Positions 41,832 through 50,769 are shown, counted from the first letter of the stretch. The stretch is 64,000 nt of DNA from Methyloligella sp. (GCA_021604645.1 BQJJ01000007.1:62001-126000); one strand, 5' to 3'. Numbers and translations are program-made. Notes: a model not told the origin generated them from the letters alone.

Positions 41832-41934
41832 TGCCGCTGAGTTCTCAGGCGAAGCGGCAGGAGAGAGAGTCCGGCCTTCGAAACTAGGCTCTCTCTCCAC
41901 CATACCAAAACCTGGCGAGACCCTGAGACCTCGC
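41832..41934 (+). other. Three consecutive hairpins in the leader of the 41955 gene
   Basis: TGCCGCT/AGCGGCA (41832-41859), GGAGAGAGAG/CTCTCTCTCC (41860-41898, 10 bp) and GCGAG/CTCGC (41915-41934). None has a T run. They sit end to end between two genes of the same transcript, much like those at 26.8-27.1 kb. Confidence 0.6.
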
Positions 41935-41954
41935 TAAGTACAGGAGTTGCGAAC

Positions 41955-42398
41955 ATGGCAACTGAACTTAAAAGAGTCAATGGGACTCTTCCCTCAAGAG
42001 AGATTGAGAAGCAAACAACAGAATTAAGAAGAGCAGGTATTATTTACAGAAAGAACCTCACTGACGCAGTCCAGATGTTTAATGGATATGTTGATAGTGA
42101 AGGCAAAGCTTCTACCAGGCCTAAATGGGCTTATAAAAATATCACTACAAAGATTTATGCAAAAAGAAATCTCAATGTAGAAATGGTAGATGCTCGTTAT
42201 GCTGGAAAAGTTGGGCGTGATGTGGTCAGCGATGATGACCTAAACTTTATTCAGGCGGCTGAAAACCTAGTTACAAATCTTTTATTGACAGGCATGCAGT
42301 CAGGTAAAACAAGAAAAAAAATAAAAGAAATTATAAATATCAGAATAACCAAGTTAGCCGAAGCGCACAGAGTAGATGATATGGGGGACGCAGCATGA
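41955..42398 (+). CDS. Hypothetical phage protein, 147 residues
   Basis: Basic, helical; ELRRAGIIYRKNLTDAVQMF and a Lys-rich C-terminal third. Overlaps the DUF3102 gene by four bases, so the two likely act together. Possibly nucleic-acid binding. Confidence 0.55.
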   Translation: MATELKRVNGTLPSREIEKQTTELRRAGIIYRKNLTDAVQMFNGYVDSEGKASTRPKWAYKNITTKIYAKRNLNVEMVDARYAGKVGRDVVSDDDLNFIQAAENLVTNLLLTGMQSGKTRKKIKEIINIRITKLAEAHRVDDMGDAA

Positions 42399-43414
42399 GT
42401 GTAGTGCCAATTAAGCAAAATCAAGAAGTTGCATCACATGATGTCATTGCTGCAACTGAAAGAATAAAACTTTGCATGAAACGCACTGCAGAGGACGTAA
42501 TCTCAATTGGTACGGATTTGATTTTGCTTAAAAAAAGTTTGTCACATGGGGAGTTTCTCCCTTTGCTGGAAAAAGAGTTTGCAATGAGCCCTCGAACTGC
42601 CCAAAGATTTATGGGTGTTGCAGAAAAATATGGATCCAAATGCGCGGGAGTGTCGCATTTGGACCCTAAAGTTCTTTACGAACTTTCTTCACCTTCCACA
42701 CCTGAGCCCGTTCGTAAAATTATCGAGGCAAAGGCTGAAAAAGGTGAGACTGTTTCTGTCAAGGAAGTGCAGGAATTAAGACGCCAAGTTAAAGAGACCA
42801 AAGCTAGCCTGAAGGATGCTGAAGCTAAAGCAGATAGTGCTACTTTAGAAGTGCAGACACTTAAGGACAGTCAAGAGCTCGCTAAAATAAAAGCAAAAGA
42901 AGAAGCTCAGGCAGAAGCAAAAAAAGAATTAGATGAATTGAATTCAAGGCTGCATTCGGAACAATCCAAAAAACAGAAGGAAATTGAAGAACTTAGAAAA
43001 CAAGTATCTTCGGTCCAAAAAGAAGCCCAAACACATGCTGAAAAAAAGGCTACGGATCTTGTAAAGCAAAAGCTTGCTGAAAAAGAAAACGATCTTAAGA
43101 AACTTCGAAGTAACGTGAGAGAGGCAGAGCGAAAAATTGAAAGCTTAGATCGAGAAAAAGAGCAATCTAGACAAATACTAAAAGAGCTAGAAGATCACGC
43201 GAATAAAATCTCCAGTGCTGATTGGGAAGCAAAGAGCTTGTTGCAAAAACTTGATGAACTAGCAAGGCAAATGACCGATGTTTTGCTAGAAGTGCAGGGA
43301 CTAGAGCATAAGCATTCTGGAAGGACTTTAAAGGTTGCAAACCAGACGTCCAGCATGTGTGAAAATCTCGCAATAGCATTAAAAATGGTACCGCAAATTG
43401 AGGATGTCAAATGA
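42395..43414 (+). CDS. DUF3102 coiled-coil protein
   Basis: 339 residues. Residues ~20-80 match DUF3102 (IKLCMKRTAEDVISIGTDLI, LSHGEFLPLLEKEFAMSPRTAQ). Residues ~120-290 are a long coiled coil, with a short C-terminal helix pair. DUF3102 proteins occur on plasmids and phages, sometimes called KfrA/ParB-like accessory proteins. Could organise DNA or a filament. Confidence 0.75.
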   Translation: MSVVPIKQNQEVASHDVIAATERIKLCMKRTAEDVISIGTDLILLKKSLSHGEFLPLLEKEFAMSPRTAQRFMGVAEKYGSKCAGVSHLDPKVLYELSSPSTPEPVRKIIEAKAEKGETVSVKEVQELRRQVKETKASLKDAEAKADSATLEVQTLKDSQELAKIKAKEEAQAEAKKELDELNSRLHSEQSKKQKEIEELRKQVSSVQKEAQTHAEKKATDLVKQKLAEKENDLKKLRSNVREAERKIESLDREKEQSRQILKELEDHANKISSADWEAKSLLQKLDELARQMTDVLLEVQGLEHKHSGRTLKVANQTSSMCENLAIALKMVPQIEDVK

Positions 43415-43620
43415 CAGAAGCAGAAATGAAATTCAAGGCTGAGACAGAAGCAGAAGTTTGGCTTGAGCTTAATAAAAGAGAGATTAATGACATTGCGGAC
43501 AGAGACCGAGAGACAGCTTTAATTTCTGCATTCTATGAAGGGTATCTTGTTAGCTTTGTTACTTTCACGGATTATCTGAGACAGATTAAAAAGCTCAAAG
43601 AGGATGAAGTAGCTCACTAA
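43411..43620 (+). CDS. Small phage protein, 69 residues
   Basis: Acidic helical peptide (MTEAEMKFKAETEAEVW), ATGA-coupled to the DUF3102 gene, ending before a strong terminator. Confidence 0.55.
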   Translation: MTEAEMKFKAETEAEVWLELNKREINDIADRDRETALISAFYEGYLVSFVTFTDYLRQIKKLKEDEVAH

Positions 43621-43627
43621 ATTTTAA

Positions 43628-43658
43628 GACCAAATCGGCACAAAATGCCGATTTGGTC
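43628..43658. terminator. Perfect 13-bp hairpin, probable bidirectional terminator
   Basis: GACCAAATCGGCA, CAAAA loop, TGCCGATTTGGTC. T-rich on the minus side (TTAAAATTT), less so on the plus side. Lies between convergent genes. Confidence 0.75.
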
Positions 43659-43723
43659 TTGCGTATAACACTTATTATAAATGTAGGAAGTGATTGAAAG
43701 GGCAGAAAAGTTAATGAGGCTCA

Positions 43724-43936
43724 TCACCAAACTTTATATAATGTAAAAAATATTCCTGCGAGTGCTAGACCAGTGGATATATTTATTACCATCAATGTAT
43801 CAGAAATGTCTTTAGTTGATTTTTTAAGATCTTTTTTTGTAGCTAGCTTTTGATATTGTTTTTCAAGCGTATCGATTTTTTCTATCAGAGTTGATAGTTC
43901 TGACTTAGAAATTGTAGTTGTCTCTTCTTCGTTCAT
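43724..43936 (-). CDS. Small coiled-coil membrane protein
   Basis: 70 residues: charged coiled coil (LSTLIEKIDTLEKQYQKLA) then a C-terminal transmembrane helix (LMVINISTGLALAGIFFTLY). Starts MNEEE and carries the same upstream motif as the gene at 40277, so both are probably controlled alike, perhaps expressed from the lysogen. Confidence 0.6.
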   Translation of the reverse strand: MNEEETTTISKSELSTLIEKIDTLEKQYQKLATKKDLKKSTKDISDTLMVINISTGLALAGIFFTLYKVW

Positions 43937-43983
43937 AGTTATGCCCCTGCTTATAATTTTGAAGTTTAAAACTAAAAGAGCCT

Positions 43984-44000
43984 TTAGGGGAAGGCAAAAA
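43984..44000 (-). repeat. Shared upstream motif, copy 2
   Basis: TTAGGGGAAGGCAAAAA on the plus strand; see copy 1 at 40317-40334. The minus-strand reading TTTTTGCCTTCCCC lies where promoter or operator elements would be expected. Confidence 0.65.
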
Positions 44001-44080
44001 TTTTTCTTCTATGGCTCTCTTATGGGGCCGCTGTGCTATTGGGCGAAAAACCGCAAAACTGTTATAGGAGCTTCTTAAAA

Positions 44081-44164
44081 ATGGGCAAGAAATGTGGTTT
44101 TTGCAAAAATTTATCCCCTAGATCCCGAATTTTGGTCATAATGGTTAATTATTCAGTTATGTAA
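44081..44164 (+). CDS. Possible 27-residue CxxC peptide
   Basis: MGKKCGFCKNLSPRS... with AGGAG ten bases upstream. Too short to judge; listed as tentative. Confidence 0.28.
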   Translation: MGKKCGFCKNLSPRSRILVIMVNYSVM

Positions 44165-44251
44165 TAAGCAGTTGCAAATTAATAATGCAATAGATAACGT
44201 CAGCCCCGATAAAAACGAATAGATATTAAGTATTATTTCTGATTTGTTGGG

Positions 44252-44581
44252 GTGTCTGTGGGAAAAAAGCAAAAAAAAGTAAAGTTTATTGTCGATATAT
44301 TTACCGAATCAGCAGAGCGTATAGGGGTTGATTCTTTTTATTTTCTTGTATTGGCGCTTCTCTCTTTTACCTCTATTTACTTTGGAGCGCCTCCAGAGAC
44401 AGTCCTGTTGCTTGCTATTTTCTTGGGTTTGGGCTTTATAGTGATAGCTGCTGTGAGAGCAAATGCAAAAGAGCGAAAACGGCGTTATAAACTCGAAAAG
44501 TTGAAAATTGAAAGAGGCCTGCTTATTTTGAATAAGCACAAAGATATACATCATAATTTAGTAGAACCTGGTAAGGATTAG
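44252..44581 (+). CDS. Two-helix membrane protein
   Basis: 109 residues from a GTG (44252 or 44258). Two transmembrane helices at about 28-70 (FLVLALLSFTSIYFG and VLLLAIFLGLGFIVIAA), basic C-terminal tail. Followed after five bases by another membrane gene; this pair is an accessory insertion between immI-like genes and virion genes. Confidence 0.55.
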   Translation: MSVGKKQKKVKFIVDIFTESAERIGVDSFYFLVLALLSFTSIYFGAPPETVLLLAIFLGLGFIVIAAVRANAKERKRRYKLEKLKIERGLLILNKHKDIHHNLVEPGKD

Positions 44582-44586
44582 TACCG

Positions 44587-45186
44587 ATGGCAATTTTTGG
44601 AGAGAATATAACCAACGTGATGAATAATCTATTTGGTGAGCTCGGAATAATTGTGATTTTAGCGTTCGCAGTTGCTTTTTGGTTTCGCCATTTAGCAAAT
44701 AAAGCGATTGCAAGAGGGAAATGCTTGAAGGTCGCAATTAAATCTACTCAAGATTTTTATGATAATGCAGAAACATTATTAAATGACTCAGTGTTGCCGG
44801 ATTATATAAAAGGTCATGTTTATGATATGGTACTTGCGGTAACCGATGAAGATGCTAACAGAATAGCACTGAATGCTATCGTAGATTCATTTGACTTGCC
44901 GGAAGAAGAAATCAAGAATCCAGGAAGGCTCTCTAAGTCTCTAAACGAGCTTAGCATGCATAGGCCTGAACTCGTCGATATGTTCTATGATACTATGTCG
45001 GCTGGATTAGTTTCTATACTGTTTTCTCAGGATAAAAATACTCAAAGAGTGTCTACAACATACGCTGGTAATAACAATCACAAATTGGTGCGTGCCCTGG
45101 CCTCAAAAATTGAGAAGAAGCTATCTTCGTTCAATATAGGCAATGGTGAGGGGAATAAAGAGTATTTTGTTCCAGCTCATAGATAA
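44587..45186 (+). CDS. Membrane-anchored protein, 199 residues
   Basis: One transmembrane helix near the N-terminus (GIIVILAFAVAFWFRHL), then a soluble helical cytoplasmic domain. Paired with the preceding gene and closed by a strong terminator, so the two form a cassette. Candidate superinfection-exclusion or defence pair; no family recognised. Confidence 0.55.
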   Translation: MAIFGENITNVMNNLFGELGIIVILAFAVAFWFRHLANKAIARGKCLKVAIKSTQDFYDNAETLLNDSVLPDYIKGHVYDMVLAVTDEDANRIALNAIVDSFDLPEEEIKNPGRLSKSLNELSMHRPELVDMFYDTMSAGLVSILFSQDKNTQRVSTTYAGNNNHKLVRALASKIEKKLSSFNIGNGEGNKEYFVPAHR

Positions 45187-45210
45187 GTATTTATTAGAAA
45201 TTTTTTTTAA

Positions 45211-45240
45211 AAAAGGAGCCCTTTGAAGGCTCCTTTTTTT
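45211..45240 (+). terminator. Rho-independent terminator
   Basis: AAAAGGAGCC and GGCTCCTTTT with a CTTTGAA loop, then further T. Ends the two-gene membrane cassette. Confidence 0.9.
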
Positions 45241-45269
45241 ATGGGAAAATCCAAAAGGGAATATCCACC

Positions 45270-46541
45270 ATGGAACTAAGAGACTACACACCAGATGAAA
45301 TAGAAGCTCTAGTCAATGAAATTGAATTAGGAGCTATGAGGCGGGACGCTGGGATTGATCCGTCTATTCCTCAGTTTGATGCGCCGAGAGAAGCACCAAG
45401 CTTGAGAAGCTCAAATACTAAGCTAGGTGATTTTGTTGGTAGTAATGTCAATCCACTAGCGGGTGAGATTACTAGTGGGGCTGAAAGAGCTATAAACAGC
45501 TTACCTGATGTTGCATATCATGCTTCAGGTTTAGGGATGGTTGAGCATGGGGCTAAGAATGTATCCGAAGGCATGAATGAAGGATCTGTGAGCCGTGTAG
45601 CTGGCGGTTTAGGCGAGGTTGGACTTGCAGCCATGCCTTTATCAGGTAGAGCGCTGGGAGCAGCATACAGAACTATTCCACGCGCTTTAGGAACTGGGGC
45701 AGCCTATGGGGCCTCTCCATTAGTGGCGGCTGGTGTTTTAAGTCCTGAGGATGCGCAGGCGGCTGAAGAGGGCAGTGTATTTGATTTGCCTGAAAAGGAT
45801 ACTCTGTCATACGTTGCTCCTGTTGTTGCTTCAGCGCTTGCGGCAGGGGTTGCTAAAGGTGCGGGCAAGAATTATGCCCTTAACCAGAAACAAGCTGCTG
45901 TTGATTTGGATCGCATCCTTGCTAACAGAGAACGGGGGCAGATCGTTAAAGATGATTTTCCTATCCCCAACTTTAAAACCAAGATAGAACACGAATTAAG
46001 GGAGAAGGAGCCTGTAAAATATCATAATAAAGACAATGATAATCTTCTTAGAGAAAAAGTTTCTTTTGATGAAGCTGGAGATCAGAATTTAGAAGATTTA
46101 TGGAAGATTGGAGCTTTATTTGGTGGATTGTCTGGGGGCGGTACGGATATTGCTGTGAATGGATTTGATCTTAGTAGCAACATACCAGCTGCTCTTTGGA
46201 ATGGTGCTTTAGGTTCTTTCATGCCAGCGTTTTCAAACAGAAGCTCGAAGAATATTAAAACGGATATTGAGAGATACGACCCTAACCCTGATAAAAAACC
46301 ATTTATTCCAAACGGCCCGTCTGATCAGTTAAGGTTAGGCCGAAGCCCTATAGCGGAAGCGCACCCTATTGAGACCAGAACAGCTATTGAGAGACGTTTG
46401 AAGAAGGGTGAAGCGGTTAAAGACTTGGCGGAAGAATATGGGATTCATCAAAGCAATCTATACCGCTGGAAACGGAAATTAAATAATAGAGCCAAGATCA
46501 AAAAAGCTGATGATAAGAAGAAAACCACAGATCGCGAATAA
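45270..46541 (+). CDS. Virion-type protein with C-terminal helix-turn-helix
   Basis: 423 residues. N-terminal and middle parts are Gly/Ala-rich with hydrophobic stretches (TLSYVAPVVASALAAGVAKG), like ejection proteins. The last ~70 (AIERRLKKGEAVKDLAEEYG, IHQSNLYRWKRK) are a transposase/IS3-type HTH with a basic tail. Such a fusion could ride into the new host and bind DNA. No neighbouring transposase. Confidence 0.62.
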   Translation: MELRDYTPDEIEALVNEIELGAMRRDAGIDPSIPQFDAPREAPSLRSSNTKLGDFVGSNVNPLAGEITSGAERAINSLPDVAYHASGLGMVEHGAKNVSEGMNEGSVSRVAGGLGEVGLAAMPLSGRALGAAYRTIPRALGTGAAYGASPLVAAGVLSPEDAQAAEEGSVFDLPEKDTLSYVAPVVASALAAGVAKGAGKNYALNQKQAAVDLDRILANRERGQIVKDDFPIPNFKTKIEHELREKEPVKYHNKDNDNLLREKVSFDEAGDQNLEDLWKIGALFGGLSGGGTDIAVNGFDLSSNIPAALWNGALGSFMPAFSNRSSKNIKTDIERYDPNPDKKPFIPNGPSDQLRLGRSPIAEAHPIETRTAIERRLKKGEAVKDLAEEYGIHQSNLYRWKRKLNNRAKIKKADDKKKTTDRE

Positions 46542-46844
46542 TAGGATAAAATAAGTATATCTGAAAAAGTCCCTACGAGCCATTATTTTTCTTACAAAGG
46601 TCTCAGCTTCAGCTCTCTCCATACCATCTGGAATTTTAATTGGTTTGAACATATAGGCACTCAAAAGAGATATGCTTGAGTACAGAACATTTCGAGCAAT
46701 ATCGCCATTAAAGTCGTATCCGAAGAAATAAAGAACGGTACAAATTGAATAATATAGGCAAAAAACTAACGAGCCATAATACCAAACAAAATTCCAGTTG
46801 ATCTCGTTCCTAGAGTGTCTCATTTCAGTGCTTGGTGTTTTCAT
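46479..46844 (-). CDS. Membrane protein, 121 residues
   Basis: Three to four transmembrane helices (FVWYYGSLVFCLYYSICTVL; YFILLFAICGFLLIISFF) with a charged loop (ERAEAETFVRKIMARRD). Overlaps the previous gene's end by 63 bases, tail to tail. Another minus-strand accessory gene in the late region. Confidence 0.55.
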   Translation of the reverse strand: MKTPSTEMRHSRNEINWNFVWYYGSLVFCLYYSICTVLYFFGYDFNGDIARNVLYSSISLLSAYMFKPIKIPDGMERAEAETFVRKIMARRDFFRYTYFILLFAICGFLLIISFFDLGSII

Positions 46845-46904
46845 ATCTAAGCTTCCTATGACACAATACCCAAGATTCTAACAGTAATTTTAAATAAATC
46901 AAAT

Positions 46905-47195
46905 TTAAGCACAACGTTTTAGTTTTTTGTATTCATCACTTTTTTCAAGGAGGGTTGTCTCAAGATCAAACTTAGTTTGTATCTTCAGCCAGGTCTCAGC
47001 TTTCCAAGCAAAAACCTTACTAAGACGTAGCGCAGTGTCAGCAGTAATACTGCGCTCACAACGTATAAGTGATTCAACGCGGCTACGAGGCACATCAAGC
47101 ATTCTAGCCAACTCAGTCGGCTTTAAATCATAATCCACCATGAAATCCTCACGTAGAATTTCACCAGGGTGCACTGGTTCAAGGTTTTTACTCAT
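46905..47195 (-). CDS. higA: HigA-type antitoxin
   Basis: 96 residues; PVHPGEILREDFM opening and HTH LKPTELARMLDVPRSRVESL are diagnostic of HigA/VapI antitoxins. Neutralises HigB and represses the operon. Follows higB after 25 bases, the toxin-first order normal for hig. Confidence 0.92.
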   Translation of the reverse strand: MSKNLEPVHPGEILREDFMVDYDLKPTELARMLDVPRSRVESLIRCERSITADTALRLSKVFAWKAETWLKIQTKFDLETTLLEKSDEYKKLKRCA

Positions 47196-47220
47196 CGTAG
47201 CAGCTCCTTTTGCAAGTAAG

Positions 47221-47502
47221 TTAGTGATAATCCGTTATTTCTACGTCATAAACTCCGGACTCTAGCCAGGTAAAGCATATACGCCATTGTTCGTTAATTC
47301 GTATTGAATGCTGGCCATCTCTATCTCCTGACAAAGCTTCTAAGCGATTTCCAGGAGGACTGTAAAGTTCTTCAAGATCGCTAACGCTATCAACTGCAGT
47401 AAGTTTTCGCTTAGCCCTTTGCTGAATATCTTGAGGGAATTTTTTTACGGCCTTGCCCTGAAATATCTTTTTTGTCGATTTGCATTTAAACGTTTCGATC
47501 AT
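47221..47502 (-). CDS. higB: HigB-type toxin (RelE-superfamily mRNA interferase)
   Basis: 93 residues. MIETFKCKSTKKIFQG opening, NRLEALSGDRDGQHSIRIN and QWRICFTW, DVEITDYH at the end: HigB/YoeB-like. Expected to cleave mRNA at ribosomes. The pair likely stabilises the prophage or acts in exclusion. Confidence 0.92.
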   Translation of the reverse strand: MIETFKCKSTKKIFQGKAVKKFPQDIQQRAKRKLTAVDSVSDLEELYSPPGNRLEALSGDRDGQHSIRINEQWRICFTWLESGVYDVEITDYH

Positions 47503-47510
47503 AATATAAT

Positions 47511-47527
47511 GTACCGCGTTTCGGTAC
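47511..47527 (-). promoter_or_regulatory. Palindromic operator of higBA
   Basis: GTACCG-CGTTT-CGGTAC, nine bases upstream of the higB start, with AT-rich TATAAT-like sequence (47501-47510) beside it on the other strand. HigA is the expected binder. Confidence 0.65.
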
Positions 47528-47565
47528 GGATGTCAATAGCTATAAATAAATCAAATTATCAAATC

Positions 47566-47590
47566 ACCCGTCTTTATGGCGGGTTTTTTA
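47566..47590 (+). terminator. Terminator-leader cassette before the tail fibre
   Basis: ACCCGTC/GGCGGGT stem then TTTTTTATTGGAGAAACCAAT and ATG (string shown to its 20th base is TTTTTTATTGGAGAAACCAA). The GGAGA right after the T run is the ribosome site. Confidence 0.75.
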
Positions 47591-47604
47591 TTGGAGAAAC
47601 CAAT

Positions 47605-50130
47605 ATGAACCAATTTGTATTACCCAAACAATTTGTACCTGATGAAAACGGCAAGCCAATTGTAGGGGCGAAGGCTTACTTTTATAAAACTGGTACATTG
47701 CAGTTTTTGACCGTCTATCAGGATGCTTTATTCGCAAGCCCTCACGATCCTGAGAATATAACAAGTGACGCCCGAGGCGTGTTCCCACCAATATTCATCA
47801 AAGACGAGACTTATAAGTGTGAGGTTCGTGACGCTGATGATGTTGTTATATCAGGTCCGCATGACAATCTAACTGGACAAGTAGATTTGTCCGCAATTGC
47901 CTCGTCTAAAGAACTTTACAACACTCCGGTTAAGGAAATACAGACTGATTATACGGCTACAGTTAGCGATCTTCAAAAAAATACATTTCTCAATGTAAAG
48001 CCAATTGCAAATAATGTAATAATTGAACTTCCGTCAGCTGCTGAAGTTGGCAATGGGTATGGGGTGACTATAAGAAATGGACACGCCAGCGCCTACTCTA
48101 TCACCATCAATTCAAAAGATGGCACAGACGAACTTATTGACGGAGCCTCCTCTTTCACAATCACTACGTTTAATGAACAGCTAAAGCTAACATCTGATGG
48201 CGCTAACTGGATAGCAGCTCGTTATGAGATTCCTGACAACTCAGTTGATATTGACCAATTAGCACCAAGGTTGCGCGGCGCTTTTCTTGCTACGGGTCAG
48301 ATTGTTCCTTGGGTTGGGGATCCTGGTAAAGCACCTAATGGTTGGTTAATAGCGAATGGTCAACTAGTTAATATAAATGATTATCCTGATCTGCATGATA
48401 AGATAGGGGTTATGTATGGGGGTGATGGCGTTACAACATTTGGCCTACCAGACCTTAGAGGTTACTTTGTACGTGGTCTTGATGACAGTGCAGGGCGTGA
48501 CCCTGATGTTGAATCACGTGCATTACGGCCAGACGGTGCCGGTGGCAACTCAATCGGCACAACTCAACCTAGTCAATTTGCATCACATACGCACAGTCAT
48601 GCGCTAGGAGATGCGGGATCTCATGATCACACTGTAGTTGGGGCCTTCAATAACGTAGGTCTTTCCACAGGGGGTAGTGTGTACCCTGCGGGTTTATCAT
48701 CAAGAACCACATCAGCAGTCGGTAATCACAATCACTCATTGACTATATATAGCGCAGGCGGAAATGAAACCAGACCTCTAAACTTTGCGGCTCGTTGGTA
48801 TATTGTGGCCGCGCCTGAGCTATCAGCTGGTGCTAGTGGGGTTTTAACCAAAGTTCATTCAAGCATTGGAGTTCCATCTGATACAGTAGGAATAAATGGG
48901 GACTTGTGCTGGGATAGCACAAATAAAATTATGTATGGCCCAAAAGCATCAGGAAGTTATACTGGAACTGGTGTCAATTTATCAGGAACCAACGGCCTAG
49001 ATGGTGCAAGTAACATCTTCGTGCAGGACATTGAGCCGGGCGGTAATGATGGTGATATATGGGTAAACGGAACAACTGGCTCAATAAGTAAGAAAGAAGA
49101 CGGCATTTGGGGTGCGCCGCTCGGAAGCTTTCAAGGGCCTCAGGGCGTTGAGGGGCCTGCGGGTCCGCAAGGCGCGCAAGGACTAATTGGCCCGCAAGGT
49201 TTACAAGGAATACAGGGGGATGAAGGCCCGCGGGGTGTGAATCATCTTGGGTCATGGGGTGTATCGATTGATTATGTGATAGCTGATGCTGTTGAGAGGA
49301 ATGGATCATCATTCATCTGTAAGTTAGACCACTCATCGACTATCAACGATGATCCTGGGGCAGGCAGTTCATGGGAAACCTATTGGAATTTACTTGCTGT
49401 AAAAGGAATTGATGGTTCAGCCACTATAAACCCTGCACCACTTGTTGGCGTGAACATAACCGCTGATACAACAAAACGTTTTGCCGTAAGGTCTCCGGAA
49501 ACATTTTTTGATAATGAGGGAGGCAATCACGAACTGAAAGTTAATAAAAATGCGCAGGCTGATGATGCGGGTATGATTCTCCAAACTTCTTTGATGAGCC
49601 ATGCAAAAGTGGGCCTTGTAGGAGATGATAACCTACATCTACAGGTCAGCCCTGATGGTACTGCTTTTTATGAGGGCATGGTCATCAATAAAGATAACGG
49701 TATTCTCACGAAGCCAAATATCCCTGCTTTTTCAGCAACTACAAATTATAGTAGTAGTCAAGATTTTAGTACTGCTGGTGTTGTTGATTTTGGTGCAATA
49801 GTAACCAACAATGGTTCTCATTACACGGCTGGTAGATTTACGGCTCCAGTGGCTGGGCGATATCTTTTTAATGCCAGCCTATTTTATTTCTTAAATGGCA
49901 ATGGTTTTTTCGGATATTTCCGCTTTACAAAAAACGGAGTGGACGCAGGTGGGTCATACCATTCGTTAAACTCTTCGACCGCCAATCATGTAAATTACAA
50001 CACGGTTTCTGGCTCGATCATAATTGATATGATCGCAAGTGATTACTGCGAGGTAAATACAGTTACAGGCGGGGGAGCTACTTTGTTTGGGGGTAATTAC
50101 AGTTCTTTTTCAGGATACTTAATAGGATAA
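47605..50130 (+). CDS. Tail fibre / tail protein with collar, collagen-like and C1q-like domains
   Basis: 841 residues from ATG 47605. N-terminal virion-binding part with [16 protein letters not shown]; a phage tail-collar domain ([37 protein letters not shown]) at about 230-415; collagen-like GPQG/GPAG repeats (49137-49239); a module shared with the orphan gene at 56711; and a C-terminal C1q-like domain ([20 protein letters not shown]). Receptor binding is expected at the C-terminus. Confidence 0.88.
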   Translation: MNQFVLPKQFVPDENGKPIVGAKAYFYKTGTLQFLTVYQDALFASPHDPENITSDARGVFPPIFIKDETYKCEVRDADDVVISGPHDNLTGQVDLSAIASSKELYNTPVKEIQTDYTATVSDLQKNTFLNVKPIANNVIIELPSAAEVGNGYGVTIRNGHASAYSITINSKDGTDELIDGASSFTITTFNEQLKLTSDGANWIAARYEIPDNSVDIDQLAPRLRGAFLATGQIVPWVGDPGKAPNGWLIANGQLVNINDYPDLHDKIGVMYGGDGVTTFGLPDLRGYFVRGLDDSAGRDPDVESRALRPDGAGGNSIGTTQPSQFASHTHSHALGDAGSHDHTVVGAFNNVGLSTGGSVYPAGLSSRTTSAVGNHNHSLTIYSAGGNETRPLNFAARWYIVAAPELSAGASGVLTKVHSSIGVPSDTVGINGDLCWDSTNKIMYGPKASGSYTGTGVNLSGTNGLDGASNIFVQDIEPGGNDGDIWVNGTTGSISKKEDGIWGAPLGSFQGPQGVEGPAGPQGAQGLIGPQGLQGIQGDEGPRGVNHLGSWGVSIDYVIADAVERNGSSFICKLDHSSTINDDPGAGSSWETYWNLLAVKGIDGSATINPAPLVGVNITADTTKRFAVRSPETFFDNEGGNHELKVNKNAQADDAGMILQTSLMSHAKVGLVGDDNLHLQVSPDGTAFYEGMVINKDNGILTKPNIPAFSATTNYSSSQDFSTAGVVDFGAIVTNNGSHYTAGRFTAPVAGRYLFNASLFYFLNGNGFFGYFRFTKNGVDAGGSYHSLNSSTANHVNYNTVSGSIIIDMIASDYCEVNTVTGGGATLFGGNYSSFSGYLIG

Positions 50131-50134
50131 TTTT

Positions 50135-50704
50135 ATGACAAATATAACATTAGAACTAACACAGGCTCAAAATCTCGCCTTGGATCTTGTGGCTATTGAC
50201 AAACAGACCTGGGTAGACAATTTGGTTATAAACCGGGCTCGCATTGCCCTAGAAGAAGTAATTTCTGACAAACTTATTTGGAATCAAGCGATTGTCTCAG
50301 CTTCACACAATGGCATTGACACAGCAGATGACTGGGCCGTTCTTCTCCATGCTCGGGATGCTAAGTTAATAAAAACAGCGGCAGAAAAAGAGGCTGCTCG
50401 TCAACTTGAAATCCAACAAGAAATTAAAAGCTTAACCGCCCCTGCCGACCCTTTGTCTCTCACACTTAATCAGGTACAGTTTTTTACATTATTGGAAGTC
50501 AATTTTGAAAAAACTAGAGATGAGATAGTTGCGGTTATTGAGTCCATGATTGTTGATCCGATGGCAAAATCTGCTGCGAAAAACAAGTTTCTTTATTCGC
50601 AAGAATACCATCGAGACAACGAGCTATTTTCAATTCTATCCCCAGAACTCAGTATATCTGATGCTCAAATTGATGAGGCTTGGTTGGAAGCTCTGCAAAT
50701 ATGA
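50135..50704 (+). CDS. Probable tail fibre accessory or assembly protein
   Basis: 189 residues, helical, directly after the fibre gene. Alternating Ala/Glu/Lys helices (IKTAAEKEAARQLEIQQEIK). Placement suggests a fibre chaperone, but the family is not recognised. Confidence 0.5.
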   Translation: MTNITLELTQAQNLALDLVAIDKQTWVDNLVINRARIALEEVISDKLIWNQAIVSASHNGIDTADDWAVLLHARDAKLIKTAAEKEAARQLEIQQEIKSLTAPADPLSLTLNQVQFFTLLEVNFEKTRDEIVAVIESMIVDPMAKSAAKNKFLYSQEYHRDNELFSILSPELSISDAQIDEAWLEALQI

Positions 50705-50731
50705 CAACCATAAATATCAGTTAAATTTCAC

Positions 50732-50755
50732 ACCCGCCATTGAGCGGGTTTTTTA
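50732..50755 (+). terminator. Terminator-leader cassette before the endolysin
   Basis: ACCCGC, CATTGA, GCGGGT then TTTTTATTGGAGAAAGCAAT before ATG. Same build as at 47566, with CCATTGAG loop as at 31511. Confidence 0.75.
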
Positions 50756-50769
50756 TTGGAGAAAGCAAT

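Noticed and set aside
42421-43410. Antisense ORFs of about 70 codons over the DUF3102 gene
   Set aside because: Shadows of the coiled-coil codon pattern; several overlap each other in different frames.
47419-47604. N-terminal extension of the tail fibre by 62 codons
   Set aside because: It overlaps higB and its promoter in antisense and crosses a terminator; the ATG at 47605 has a GGAG ribosome site.
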